From Alphaproteobacteria bacterium (lineage in GTDB: Bacteria > Pseudomonadota > Gammaproteobacteria > JAGOUN01), in contig JAGKWX010000030.1 of assembly GCA_021151585.1 (NCBI GenBank), forward strand, positions 1 to 17,485: a DNA stretch of 17,485 nt, read 5' to 3'. The number at the start of each line of letters is the position of its first letter. Position 1 is the first letter of the stretch. This document shows, piece by piece, positions 1-6,734 of this stretch. The notes under the pieces were generated by a model. The model had not been told where the DNA came from, did no database searches, and saw nothing but the letters and a program-made list of their open reading frames with translations. A program made the position numbers and the translations under genes.

Positions 1-128
1 TGGAAAACAAATCTGGCAGGAAAAATGTTTTAACTAAACTTGACCTGACAGTCACTTGCAAAAAAACTGGAAGTGTCAGATCAGATTTGAGCTAGTACAT
101 CTTATTATTTGCAAAAAAATCAGAAGTA
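1..128. other. Left flank outside the transposon, no gene
   Basis: This AT-rich stretch lies left of the transposon's left end. One + frame is open only from about 3 to 108 and resembles nothing I know. All frames that reach the transposon edge carry stops close by, so it does not encode the missing front of the recombinase fragment found at the other end. It holds an imperfect direct repeat, 56-75 and 109-128, the second copy abutting the inverted repeat. Confidence 0.5.
56..128. repeat. Imperfect 20-bp direct repeat at the transposon's left edge
   Basis: TTGCAAAAAAACTGGAAGTG at 56-75 and TTGCAAAAAAATCAGAAGTA at 109-128 match at 16 of 20 positions, 53 bp apart. The second copy ends exactly where the left inverted repeat starts at 129. 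Both share an A-run, which inflates the match, so chance similarity is possible. No function is assigned. Confidence 0.35.
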
Positions 129-166
129 GGCGTTCCGCCCCGATCCCCCATAAATGTTCCCATCAG
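129..166 (+). repeat. Left terminal inverted repeat (IRL)
   Basis: Reading inward it begins GGCGTTCCGCCCCGATCCCC. It matches the right end at 30 of the first 32 positions (mismatches at positions 3 and 23) and diverges after about position 32. Tn3-family ends are usually about 38 bp and start GGGG, so the C at position 3 is a departure at this end. The stop codon of the 119-aa cargo gene (163-165) falls inside the 38-bp extent. Confidence 0.88.
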
Positions 167-522
167 GAAAATGAGCTTTTTCTCTCAGATTTTTCTGTGC
201 TTGAATAAGTGGCGGTACTTGTTTCTGAGTCACGTTCCCACGATTTATTATCAACGGTGTTAGCAATATTGGCTGCACAGGATATGATCCGCCGTGCGAC
301 ATTATTTTCGCTCTCTGCTGATTTTATAACTTTCTCGTATAAAGCCCCACGTTTTTCCAGATATTGCCAGACAAATTTCTCAGCAATATTTTCACTTTCT
401 TGAATTTCAGTGGCATGTAAAAATTTTTCTCGTGCCATGACTTCAGTATTCAGCGTGGAAATTGCACCACTTAAATTTTTAAGGTCGCGATCTAAAGAAA
501 GATAACCCCACATACTTAACAT
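163..522 (-). CDS. Hypothetical 119-aa cargo protein, mostly helical
   Basis: I do not recognise this protein. Residues about 8-92 look helical and charged with regular hydrophobic positions. Residues 93-119 are a polar tail rich in Ser, Thr, Glu and Lys. No signal peptide or membrane segment is visible. The ATG at 522 is well supported by GAGGT about nine bases upstream. It lies 21 bp downstream of the 236-aa papain-like cargo gene on the same strand, so the two are probably co-transcribed and may work together, for example as an enzyme with a partner, chaperone or immunity protein; that is inference from spacing only. Its stop codon lies within the left inverted repeat, so it is the outermost gene of the transposon and its C-terminus may have been set by the transposon end. 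Confidence 0.6.
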   Translation of the reverse strand: MLSMWGYLSLDRDLKNLSGAISTLNTEVMAREKFLHATEIQESENIAEKFVWQYLEKRGALYEKVIKSAESENNVARRIISCAANIANTVDNKSWERDSETSTATYSSTEKSERKSSFS

Positions 523-543
523 AATTTTTACCTCACACTCAAC

Positions 544-1254
544 CTAGGCATTCATTCCTTGTATAGGTGATACGACATTCACGTGACCAGTAAATTGTAT
601 CATATTTCCCTGAAGACGTTCAAAAAGACTATTTGGAGTATCGATGCATCCAGTTATTTGTTCCAAGCATGAAAATGGATCACGAATCACACTATCTCTG
701 GATCGATTTTGATCCGGTCTGATAGACGCCTCAATAAGCTCACGCACTAAAGTCGCACAATTCCTTCTTATGTTCCAATTTCCTGGATGATTAGATAGTC
801 GATTGATGACTTGTCTAATCGCATTATATATTTCTTGACTAATATTTTGATATTTAATTGCCGTTGGAAATCTATCCATATCATCTACATCGATTGATAA
901 CATATTAAATATATCACCGTCTCCACCGCATATTGAATTTATATTACTGAAAAAACTGAAATATAAAGACGCTGTAATAGCATTATGACGATTATAATTT
1001 TTCTGCCACGCTGGAATTGCATTATAGGTACCTAACGTGGGTACTTCTTTTCCCTCTCGCATTTCTCCATGTATAACGTGATTTAATGTTTCTTCTATAC
1101 TAATTTCATTTGACTCATGCTGAACAATAGCTAAGGATATATGACCAGGGCCCGCTGCTGCAGAAGAAGATGTCCCGCACCATATGGAAGAAGTAGAGCT
1201 TGTGTTTCCAGGGCGAGAATCCCAATATAGTACGATTAAGTAGTAGTCTTGCAA
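544..1254 (-). CDS. Putative papain-like (His-before-Cys) cysteine hydrolase, transposon cargo
   Basis: This 236-aa protein has a GHISL motif with H38 and a downstream NCATLV motif with C166. A His in a GH(x)SL strand, then a middle region with a strand-like segment (here about residues 94-102), then an Asn-Cys helix start is the layout of circularly permuted papain-like (NlpC/P60-like or LRAT-like) hydrolases, many of which are bacterial effectors or toxins. The family call rests on these motifs alone; the substrate cannot be guessed. The start is a TTG at 1254, preceded by AAGGA eight bases upstream, and an in-frame TGA just above excludes a longer protein. There is no clear signal peptide, although the first ten residues are fairly hydrophobic. 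It sits between tnpA and the left end, the usual place for Tn3 cargo, and forms a likely two-gene unit with the 119-aa gene. Confidence 0.65.
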   Translation of the reverse strand: MQDYYLIVLYWDSRPGNTSSTSSIWCGTSSSAAAGPGHISLAIVQHESNEISIEETLNHVIHGEMREGKEVPTLGTYNAIPAWQKNYNRHNAITASLYFSFFSNINSICGGDGDIFNMLSIDVDDMDRFPTAIKYQNISQEIYNAIRQVINRLSNHPGNWNIRRNCATLVRELIEASIRPDQNRSRDSVIRDPFSCLEQITGCIDTPNSLFERLQGNMIQFTGHVNVVSPIQGMNA

Positions 1255-1284
1255 AATATATATCCTTCATATACCCAGATTTTT

Positions 1285-1290
1285 ATTATA
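1285..1290 (-). promoter_or_regulatory. Candidate -10 box for the cargo genes
   Basis: On the minus strand this reads TATAAT, a perfect -10 consensus, in the 60-bp gap between tnpA and the papain-like cargo gene. The AAGGA ribosome site and TTG start follow about 20-35 bases downstream. The -35 position (around 1308-1313, AACGCA) matches poorly, so this is either a weak promoter or one helped by an activator. Confidence 0.35.
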
Positions 1291-1314
1291 GTGTATAAAG
1301 TACTTTTTGCGTTA

Positions 1315-2997
1315 TTAGCGTTGTTTTTTTATTACTTTTTTCTCTGGAAGAAGGTGGACATTTTCATTCAGAATTTTGCTGAGTATGTTAACCATATTTT
1401 CCAAATTAAGCGTAACCGGTGTGTCACTAAATTCATACAGTCCTCCCAGTTGAATATGCTGGCACGCAACGGGCGAAATGTGTTTTAGATATTCAATCGC
1501 CGCAAGATCATTATTGGCTACAGCGGTTTCATATAACTTTGATAACAAATGCATATTGTAATAAATGATGATTAATGCGATTAAACGAGTGCATTCATTC
1601 CAAATCTCAATTTCTAATTCGCTCATTCCTCTAAAATCACCACCACCTATCGCCATAATTTTAGCAAGTAATTGATGACAAGCCTCACCACGATTAAGAG
1701 CTGTACGAATATCACGACGATACTGAATATCGTCAATGTATTTTAAAATATGAATGCTTTTTAAGATATTGTTTAGTTCCCAGAGGGCATCTTTAAGTTC
1801 ACTTTTAAATTCATGAGCACTTAGTTTTTTAATAACATTCTCTTGGCTAACATCATGAGATAAAATAGCCGCTAAAATCGGCACCAGTTCTGGCCAATTT
1901 TTTTTGATTAACTTTTTGTCAACCATTTTAGAGGGTTTTATTAATAAATTAGCATAAGCTTCTTCTGATTTAAATCCACAAATAGTTTTTGCTTTCTTAG
2001 GCGTAGAACGATAGCAAGGCGCATGTGTTTTTCCGATAAGATAATACATAAAATCATTGATGTTATTTGCTCCTGCGGTATCTGTTGAAATAATATCAGG
2101 GTCGATAGGCGATGTATTTTGAGAAATCATTGGAAAAATGAATCCTCCCTCATATTCATTAGGGCTAATGATGCGAGTAGAAAAAGGAGCATGATTCATG
2201 AGCATTGTCATAATCACGACGCCGACATCCTTGCCAAGGTATTTGCTTGAATAACGCGCTTTTAAAATTTTTCTCTTAGTTTTCTTTTTTGTGCCATCAT
2301 TACTGCCGTGTTTATGGTTGCTAATATTGTAGTTTTGAAAATTGGGCAGCTTATGCATGCTATCTAAAATTTTATTCGCTGCTTCGCGTAACGTGGTTAA
2401 TCGAATATTATTTTGTTCTGCTGTTTGTAATTTCTTATATCCAATGTTACATAATTTTGAAAAAGCATAAGAACCATGCGTTGATCCATTGGCCAATATC
2501 ACCGCTTTATTGGCCTTATAATCCGGCTTGCTTTTTGAGCCTCTTTTTTTGATGTGGGTAAAAACATCACTGAATTCTGTTTCATTCGCAACAAAATCAT
2601 AAATATCAGAAATCAAATGAATATCCAATTTATCATAAAAAGGATTATCGATTTCGCTGTTGCCTTTTGGATAGGGTAACGTCCATTCAGCACTACCATC
2701 ACGATGATAGGTAATGTTGATGTCCTTATTTTCATCATTCAATGCGCGTTGATTTGTTCTTTCAATTAAAAACTCTAAAATGTTCTCAAGCTCATTCAAA
2801 GTCGTATCAATAGGCCGAGATAATATAGGATTATTCAGTTTTCTTAACGCCTCATCAAGTTGTTCTTGTTTTGGAACAGAGTGTGTTTCAGCCTCAAAAC
2901 TTTTATAACCAGCGGAATCATTAACATACACGTTGCTTTTTTTTAAATTTTCGCGCAACAAATGATAAACATAAAATTCATAATGATAGATATTCAT
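1315..2997 (-). CDS. tnpA: Tn3-family transposase, C-terminal catalytic part (split tnpA)
   Basis: This 560-aa frame holds the DDE catalytic domain of a Tn3 transposase, which cuts and joins transposon ends during replicative transposition. Visible landmarks are YEFYVYHLLREN at the start (the usual mid-protein YE...L motif), D234 in SNDGTKKKT, D306 in STDTAG, and E438 in NRGEACHQL, followed by GDFRGMSELE and IIYYN. The D-D and D-E spacings of 72 and 132 residues fit the family. It begins with an ATG that overlaps the TGA of the upstream frame (ATGA), in a region where a whole transposase would be continuous; its own frame stays open 12 codons further upstream, to 3033. So it is the second half of one gene, made either by translational coupling, by frame slippage, or not at all. 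All catalytic residues are intact, suggesting recent or tolerated splitting. Confidence 0.88.
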   Translation of the reverse strand: MNIYHYEFYVYHLLRENLKKSNVYVNDSAGYKSFEAETHSVPKQEQLDEALRKLNNPILSRPIDTTLNELENILEFLIERTNQRALNDENKDINITYHRDGSAEWTLPYPKGNSEIDNPFYDKLDIHLISDIYDFVANETEFSDVFTHIKKRGSKSKPDYKANKAVILANGSTHGSYAFSKLCNIGYKKLQTAEQNNIRLTTLREAANKILDSMHKLPNFQNYNISNHKHGSNDGTKKKTKRKILKARYSSKYLGKDVGVVIMTMLMNHAPFSTRIISPNEYEGGFIFPMISQNTSPIDPDIISTDTAGANNINDFMYYLIGKTHAPCYRSTPKKAKTICGFKSEEAYANLLIKPSKMVDKKLIKKNWPELVPILAAILSHDVSQENVIKKLSAHEFKSELKDALWELNNILKSIHILKYIDDIQYRRDIRTALNRGEACHQLLAKIMAIGGGDFRGMSELEIEIWNECTRLIALIIIYYNMHLLSKLYETAVANNDLAAIEYLKHISPVACQHIQLGGLYEFSDTPVTLNLENMVNILSKILNENVHLLPEKKVIKKQR

Positions 2998-4451
2998 AGA
3001 AGAAAGCTTTTTCTTTTTAGAAACATCATTTTTTTAGAATTTGTTTCCATGAAAGTGGAGACAAGAAAATCAGGCTTAATATGTGCTGTTGGAATTTGTT
3101 CTATCGGAATGCTTTTTATGTCTTTCCCGTTATGCAACAAGCGTTTCAAGAATTTAACGCTTTTTACCAAAGGGCTAAGTTCATTTTTCACTTCAAAGTC
3201 AATCGCTAAAAATAATGGCCTGAGATTGATTAATATACACTGATAATTGTTTTTATGAAAAAACCAAATTCTTTTTTTATCTTCTACTTTTTTATTTGTT
3301 TCACCATGAATTAGCTTTTCACTGACGGAGATAATTTCCTCTTCTGGCATAATATTAAACGCATGTTTTTCTATTTTTTGACCTGGCAATCGCATAATTT
3401 TTTTATTTGTAAATACTCGTATTAATTTCCCCAGTGTTGAATGCTTTTTTTCGATTGGCGTTTCAACAGGAATATTATTTTTAGCGTATTTTTCTGATTC
3501 ATCTTGATATTTATCGACATAATATGCAAATCCTTGAATGAGATTATTCATGATACGTTCATAACGATGATGAATGTAGCAAACCATATACAAATAAGCG
3601 ATTTCTTTAGGCAACAGATTTATTTTATCCGCTGTGTAAAGATGAATAAGATCTGCATAGTAATACACCATAGTGCGCGACAAACTCAGTGTTGGCAAAA
3701 AATTGATTGAAAAATTATAAATCGCCTGACAGAGTGAAATTTTCTCCATTTCATCGGTCATTTCTTTTGTTTGAAAGCTTTTCGCATAAGATTTAATAGC
3801 CGTAATGGTATAAAAAACTTCTTTACGTTTTAATAACGCTTTAAGCGCTGTTCGTACTTTTGGATGATTACTCAACGCTTGGTTTGTTGACCGCGATAAA
3901 CGTCGATCTTCTTTTTTTAATGCACCGCCCAACAAATCTTGCATGGTTGAATAGGCGGGAATAACACATTTTTGCTGCTCAAGTTCGGCAAGAATTTCGT
4001 CAAACAGCAATGCATGATCAGCAGTTGTTTTCGTTAAATATCCCGATTTTTCTGCAATTATTTTTTCCGTATGTTTTCTGTTATCGCTAAATTCAAAATG
4101 TTTTAAAATCGTTGTTTTGGTTTGACGCTGCACTTTTCGTGTAGGTAATTTATTAGGACAAGCATGGTCTGGAAAATAATGTGACATAACAAAATGCACA
4201 TCCTCGTTATTTTTTTCATAATCTGTTTTGTAAAATTGATGTCGTGCTTTAAAGTAACCATACTGCAAAATAAAATACAGTTTTGCGGAAATATTTTTAA
4301 AGGTGGTTTTCGAGCGATTTATTTCTGCGTGAAGAGTATCAGGCAACATAAAATAATAGCCATAGTCGTTAATAGCAAAACTTGGCTTAGCGTAAAGCGC
4401 ATTGACTTCATTTTCCTCTAAAATATGTAGCCGCTGTTGTTTTTTCATCAT
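2994..4451 (-). CDS. tnpA: Tn3-family transposase, N-terminal DNA-binding part (DUF4158-like, split tnpA)
   Basis: This 485-aa frame corresponds to the N-terminal half of Tn3 transposases, the DUF4158-type region that binds the terminal inverted repeats. Together with the 560-aa frame it gives about 1,045 residues, near the usual 1,000. It starts at ATGATG directly after the TAA of tnpS with no visible Shine-Dalgarno, so it is probably translated by coupling to tnpS. Its last residues run through an A-rich tract (A7 at 3029-3035, then A5-G-A5) and end at a TGA overlapping the next ATG. A one-base gain in that tract would fuse the two halves without a stop. Its frame is otherwise open and not visibly decayed. 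The last several residues are probably out-of-frame sequence, not native protein. Confidence 0.82.
   Translation of the reverse strand: MMKKQQRLHILEENEVNALYAKPSFAINDYGYYFMLPDTLHAEINRSKTTFKNISAKLYFILQYGYFKARHQFYKTDYEKNNEDVHFVMSHYFPDHACPNKLPTRKVQRQTKTTILKHFEFSDNRKHTEKIIAEKSGYLTKTTADHALLFDEILAELEQQKCVIPAYSTMQDLLGGALKKEDRRLSRSTNQALSNHPKVRTALKALLKRKEVFYTITAIKSYAKSFQTKEMTDEMEKISLCQAIYNFSINFLPTLSLSRTMVYYYADLIHLYTADKINLLPKEIAYLYMVCYIHHRYERIMNNLIQGFAYYVDKYQDESEKYAKNNIPVETPIEKKHSTLGKLIRVFTNKKIMRLPGQKIEKHAFNIMPEEEIISVSEKLIHGETNKKVEDKKRIWFFHKNNYQCILINLRPLFLAIDFEVKNELSPLVKSVKFLKRLLHNGKDIKSIPIEQIPTAHIKPDFLVSTFMETNSKKMMFLKRKSFLL
3029..3035 (-). other. A7 run within the tnpA frame overlap, likely slippage or frameshift point
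   Basis: On the coding strand seven A residues follow TCT. The downstream frame is closed just above by TAA (3036-3034) and open from 3033 to the second ATG at 2997; the upstream frame ends at 2994. Any event joining the halves must fall in this roughly 40-bp overlap. Adding one A here reads smoothly through into the catalytic half. The codon phase (TCT AAA AAA ATG) does not match the X XXY YYZ ribosomal slip heptamer, so polymerase slippage or a simple deletion mutation is more likely. Confidence 0.5.
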
Positions 4452-5411
4452 TTATTTTTTTGTTGAATGCAATAATAAACCGGCAGCGTTTTGATCGAAT
4501 CGCTTTCCTTCATCAATGTAACCTAATACAGTGCCTTCATGACGCCAGCGACCTTGACGCATGATGGAGCCAAATGGTGCACCATTTTTACTGGCTTCGG
4601 TCGCAAATCCACGCCGTAAACTGTGGCTACTATAATTATCGGCATTAGGCAATTGCGATTCACTCGCAATCGTTTTAATGATAGTATTCAAATGTTGTGG
4701 TTTGAGAGCAGCGTGTTTTATGGTTTCGCCACGTGTCATTTGTCGAAAGATGGGGCCTGTGGAGCATTGTGAGCGTTCTTGCCAAGACAGCAGTGCTGTG
4801 ACAGGACATAATGCGTTATCGCCATAGGGAATAGCACAGGTTTGCCCTTCGCCCGCTTGATCGGTTTTAGAACGTGGCAACAGGATTTCAATGCCTTCGG
4901 GAACAAAATGAATGTTGTCCCAGGTGATTGTGATCACTTCGCTTCGGCGAAACGCACCAAAGAAACCGAGCTGTAATAGCGCGTTGTTACGACAATCGAT
5001 AAGGCGATTAGATTTTTTTAAATGAGTGATCATTTGCGTGAGTGATTCGAGTGTTATGGCCGGTGCTTTGTCTTTTGGTTTGCCATGGACATTGCGAATG
5101 CCAGAAAGCGTTTTGTGCACTAAAGGATGCGATGTTGGGTCAGGATAACCTTGTAAAATATGCCACTGTTTAAGAGCGGTTAAGCGACGAGTGAGTGTGC
5201 GTGGATTGAGGGTCGTCGCGTAGGCATGCAAATAATCGAGAATAGACTCGGTGGTTGCAGGAAGCACCCGCCGGGATTGCAAAAAATGACGAATATCGGC
5301 TTGGTAAGCTTTGCGGGTATTCGCGCTAGTTGCCGCATGGATATAATGATGAGGCGCAGAAATCGCTATTTCGCTTGTTTCTGCAAGATGTAAAGGGGCG
5401 ATATTGGTCAT
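4452..5411 (-). CDS. tnpS: TnpS-like tyrosine recombinase (cointegrate resolution)
   Basis: This is a tyrosine recombinase with an N-terminal SAM-like core-binding domain and a C-terminal catalytic domain. In Tn4651-type transposons TnpS resolves cointegrates at rst, with TnpT as helper. Counting from this start, the catalytic set is R155 (AFRRSE), K182 (RSKTD), H263 and R266 (SSHSLRRG), W289 (QGRWRHE) and Y298 (LGYIDE); Trp takes the place of the second His, as in Cre. I chose the ATG at 5411 (319 aa) because AGG lies about eight bases upstream and the protein from here resembles the family. A longer frame from ATG 5486 (344 aa) adds only 25 hydrophobic residues that look spurious and runs into the resolution region. 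It is transcribed away from tnpT, and its TAA abuts the tnpA start, giving a tnpS-tnpA unit. Confidence 0.85.
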   Translation of the reverse strand: MTNIAPLHLAETSEIAISAPHHYIHAATSANTRKAYQADIRHFLQSRRVLPATTESILDYLHAYATTLNPRTLTRRLTALKQWHILQGYPDPTSHPLVHKTLSGIRNVHGKPKDKAPAITLESLTQMITHLKKSNRLIDCRNNALLQLGFFGAFRRSEVITITWDNIHFVPEGIEILLPRSKTDQAGEGQTCAIPYGDNALCPVTALLSWQERSQCSTGPIFRQMTRGETIKHAALKPQHLNTIIKTIASESQLPNADNYSSHSLRRGFATEASKNGAPFGSIMRQGRWRHEGTVLGYIDEGKRFDQNAAGLLLHSTKK

Positions 5412-5526
5412 AAAGTAACCTGTAGCGGTAAAAATGCCTGTTTTGGTGAAAATAAACAATAAACTAAAAATCGAGGTTTTAAACACTCAGTACAGCAGTG
5501 TACCAAAAGTTATGATGAAAAATAAG

Positions 5527-5544
5527 CGATAAGGTTGATTATCG
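5527..5544. repeat. Palindrome CGATAA-N6-TTATCG in the resolution region
   Basis: It has perfect 6-bp arms around the spacer GGTTGA. It lies 12 bp from the second palindrome. It may be a TnpS or TnpT binding site, and which protein binds which palindrome cannot be told from sequence. Confidence 0.55.
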
Positions 5545-5556
5545 GCGAATTATTTT

Positions 5557-5578
5557 AATACAAATAATAGTTTGTATT
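5557..5578. repeat. Palindrome AATACAAA-N6-TTTGTATT, candidate recombination core
   Basis: It has perfect 8-bp arms around the spacer TAATAG, and partial symmetry extends outward (12 of 17 positions per arm). The size and spacer fit a tyrosine recombinase core with two arms and a 6-bp crossover region, so it is my first choice for the TnpS crossover site. Confidence 0.55.
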
Positions 5579-5641
5579 TTTATAACCTATGTTTTAATAT
5601 TCTTTACAGTCTATGGTACAAAATAACAGTGGGTCAAAACA

Positions 5642-6688
5642 ATGGGCAGAAACGGCGTTACTTTTCACGATATCGCGGAAACCGTGCCTAAACTTATTGA
5701 GCAACGCAAAACACCTTCGATTGATAACATTCGTGAATATCTCGGTACGGGCAGTAAAAGTACCATTGCCAAATTGCTACGAGAATGGAAAGCTCAACAA
5801 GGCTTGCGGCCAGAAGATGATAGCCACTTACCGCCAGATCTCACCGAACTCGTTAAATTACTGTGGGATCGCTTACGACAAAAAGCCGACAATCAGATCG
5901 CAAATGAACGTCAAGAATTTGAAGCAAAAATTGCGGAAACTCAGCGGCAATACTACCAAGAACACAGGCTTCACAAAGACTTGCAGCAGAATCATCATGC
6001 CTTAGAAGAACGCTTGCATCAACAAATGGAAGAAAATAAACAACTCAGGGCAACGTTTATCATTGAGCAACAAGAAAAAGTAACACTCACTGAACGTGTC
6101 GCGTCTTTTGAAGCTCGTCGCCAAGAAAATATCGCGGAAAATGAACGACTACATCAATTGTTAAAACACGCACAAGATAGCTTAGAACACTACCAAACAG
6201 CGACACAGCAAGTGCGACAAGAGCAATCGTTACTGATAGAAAAACAGCGCAATGAGTACGAGCAAAAACTTATTCAATGGCAAACCCAAGCGCAAACAGC
6301 CGTGAATGAAAAATCTATTATCGAAACGCAATATCAGCAGCTCCGTGAGGCACATGAAACATTAGAAAAAGCGCATAATGTTCTTGTTTTACAGCAATCG
6401 CCTTTAGCCATTGCACATGATCAACTACAACAAAATCATGAAAAATTAAGTCAACAAGTTCAGCAACAGGCTCAGCAATTAGAAGCCAAACAACATACAA
6501 TTATTGAATTACAAATCACATTAAAAACAGATATGCAAAAAATTAATGAGTTAGAAGCAACCCTTAAAAAAGCCAATGATAAAATCGAGTCACTACGACA
6601 TGAGTTTCAATTTATTTCCCAGGAAAAAGCTAATTTAGAGGGTCAATTCAAACAGTTGCAGACGATGTTGCCAGGTAGGATGAGTTAA
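5642..6688 (+). CDS. tnpT: TnpT-like KfrA_N-type DNA-binding coiled-coil protein
   Basis: This 348-aa protein has an N-terminal helix-turn-helix region of the KfrA type (about residues 5-55, with TPSIDNIREYLGTGSKSTIA as the core). From about residue 75 to the C-terminus it is a long, Gln/Glu-rich coiled coil with few Gly or Pro. In Tn4651-type transposons the divergent neighbour of tnpS is TnpT, a DNA-binding helper that stimulates or directs TnpS recombination at rst; head, coil and position all fit. The ATG at 5642 has only a weak purine-rich upstream stretch, but the HTH begins right after it. KfrA itself is a plasmid regulator with the same architecture, so in isolation the name would be ambiguous; the position inside the inverted repeats and opposite tnpS decides for TnpT. 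It ends 14 bp before the right inverted repeat. Confidence 0.82.
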   Translation: MGRNGVTFHDIAETVPKLIEQRKTPSIDNIREYLGTGSKSTIAKLLREWKAQQGLRPEDDSHLPPDLTELVKLLWDRLRQKADNQIANERQEFEAKIAETQRQYYQEHRLHKDLQQNHHALEERLHQQMEENKQLRATFIIEQQEKVTLTERVASFEARRQENIAENERLHQLLKHAQDSLEHYQTATQQVRQEQSLLIEKQRNEYEQKLIQWQTQAQTAVNEKSIIETQYQQLREAHETLEKAHNVLVLQQSPLAIAHDQLQQNHEKLSQQVQQQAQQLEAKQHTIIELQITLKTDMQKINELEATLKKANDKIESLRHEFQFISQEKANLEGQFKQLQTMLPGRMS

Positions 6689-6696
6689 CAAAATAA

Positions 6697-6734
6697 CCCG
6701 AAGGAACATTTGTGGGGGATCGGGGCGGAACCCC
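6697..6734 (-). repeat. Right terminal inverted repeat (IRR)
   Basis: Read inward on the minus strand from 6734 it begins GGGGTTCCGCCCCGATCCCC, the canonical GGGG start of Tn3-family ends. Positions 1-32 match the left end except positions 3 and 23. The outer edge abuts the recombinase remnant directly. Confidence 0.9.

Larger units (their letters stand above)
5487..5641. other. Probable rst resolution and regulatory region between tnpS and tnpT
   Basis: This intergenic DNA between the divergent recombinase genes should hold the recombination site. It contains two perfect palindromes with 6-nt spacers: CGATAA/TTATCG (5527-5544) and AATACAAA/TTTGTATT (5557-5578). It also has an outer inverted pair, TGTACCA (5499-5505) and TGGTACA (5614-5620), that brackets both. 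Arms around a 6-8-bp spacer are typical of tyrosine recombinase core sites; the outer pair could bind TnpT. A weak possible tnpT promoter, TTGTAT (5572-5577) and TAATAT (5595-5600) with 17-bp spacing, overlaps the second palindrome, which would let site binding also control tnpT. Confidence 0.6.
129..6734. mobile_element. Tn3-family transposon of the Tn4651/Tn5041 (tnpS-tnpT) branch with two cargo genes
   Basis: The ends are inverted repeats starting GGCG (left) and GGGG (right), as expected for the Tn3 family. The contents, from the right end inward, are tnpT (+), an intergenic resolution region, tnpS (-), tnpA in two overlapping frames (-), then two cargo genes (-) up to the left end. Divergent tnpS and tnpT around a resolution site is the known hallmark of Tn4651-type elements, which resolve cointegrates with a tyrosine recombinase and a helper protein instead of a serine resolvase. 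The 5-bp flanks (AAGTA left, ATTAA right) are not a target duplication. The tnpS-tnpT part looks richer in GC than the flanking giant genes, which fits separate ancestry. Transposition ability depends on whether the split tnpA gives a working protein. Confidence 0.9.

Noticed and set aside
3029..3035. Programmed -1 ribosomal frameshift in tnpA
   Set aside because: The codon phase TCT AAA AAA ATG does not give an X XXY YYZ heptamer, and the nearby A5-G-A5 tract is also out of phase. No clear downstream stem-loop was seen. Slippage or mutation fits better.
5412..5486. Extended tnpS start at ATG 5486
   Set aside because: The extra 25 residues are hydrophobic and unlike the family; the ATG at 5411 has an AGG at proper spacing.
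5613..6005. Overlapping + strand frame across the start of tnpT
   Set aside because: It is a shadow in another frame of tnpT, which has the recognisable HTH and coiled coil.
5642..6688. KfrA-like protein as proof that the window is a plasmid
   Set aside because: The gene lies inside the transposon's inverted repeats, opposite tnpS, where TnpT is expected. The KfrA-type head is shared by both, so it says nothing about plasmid location.
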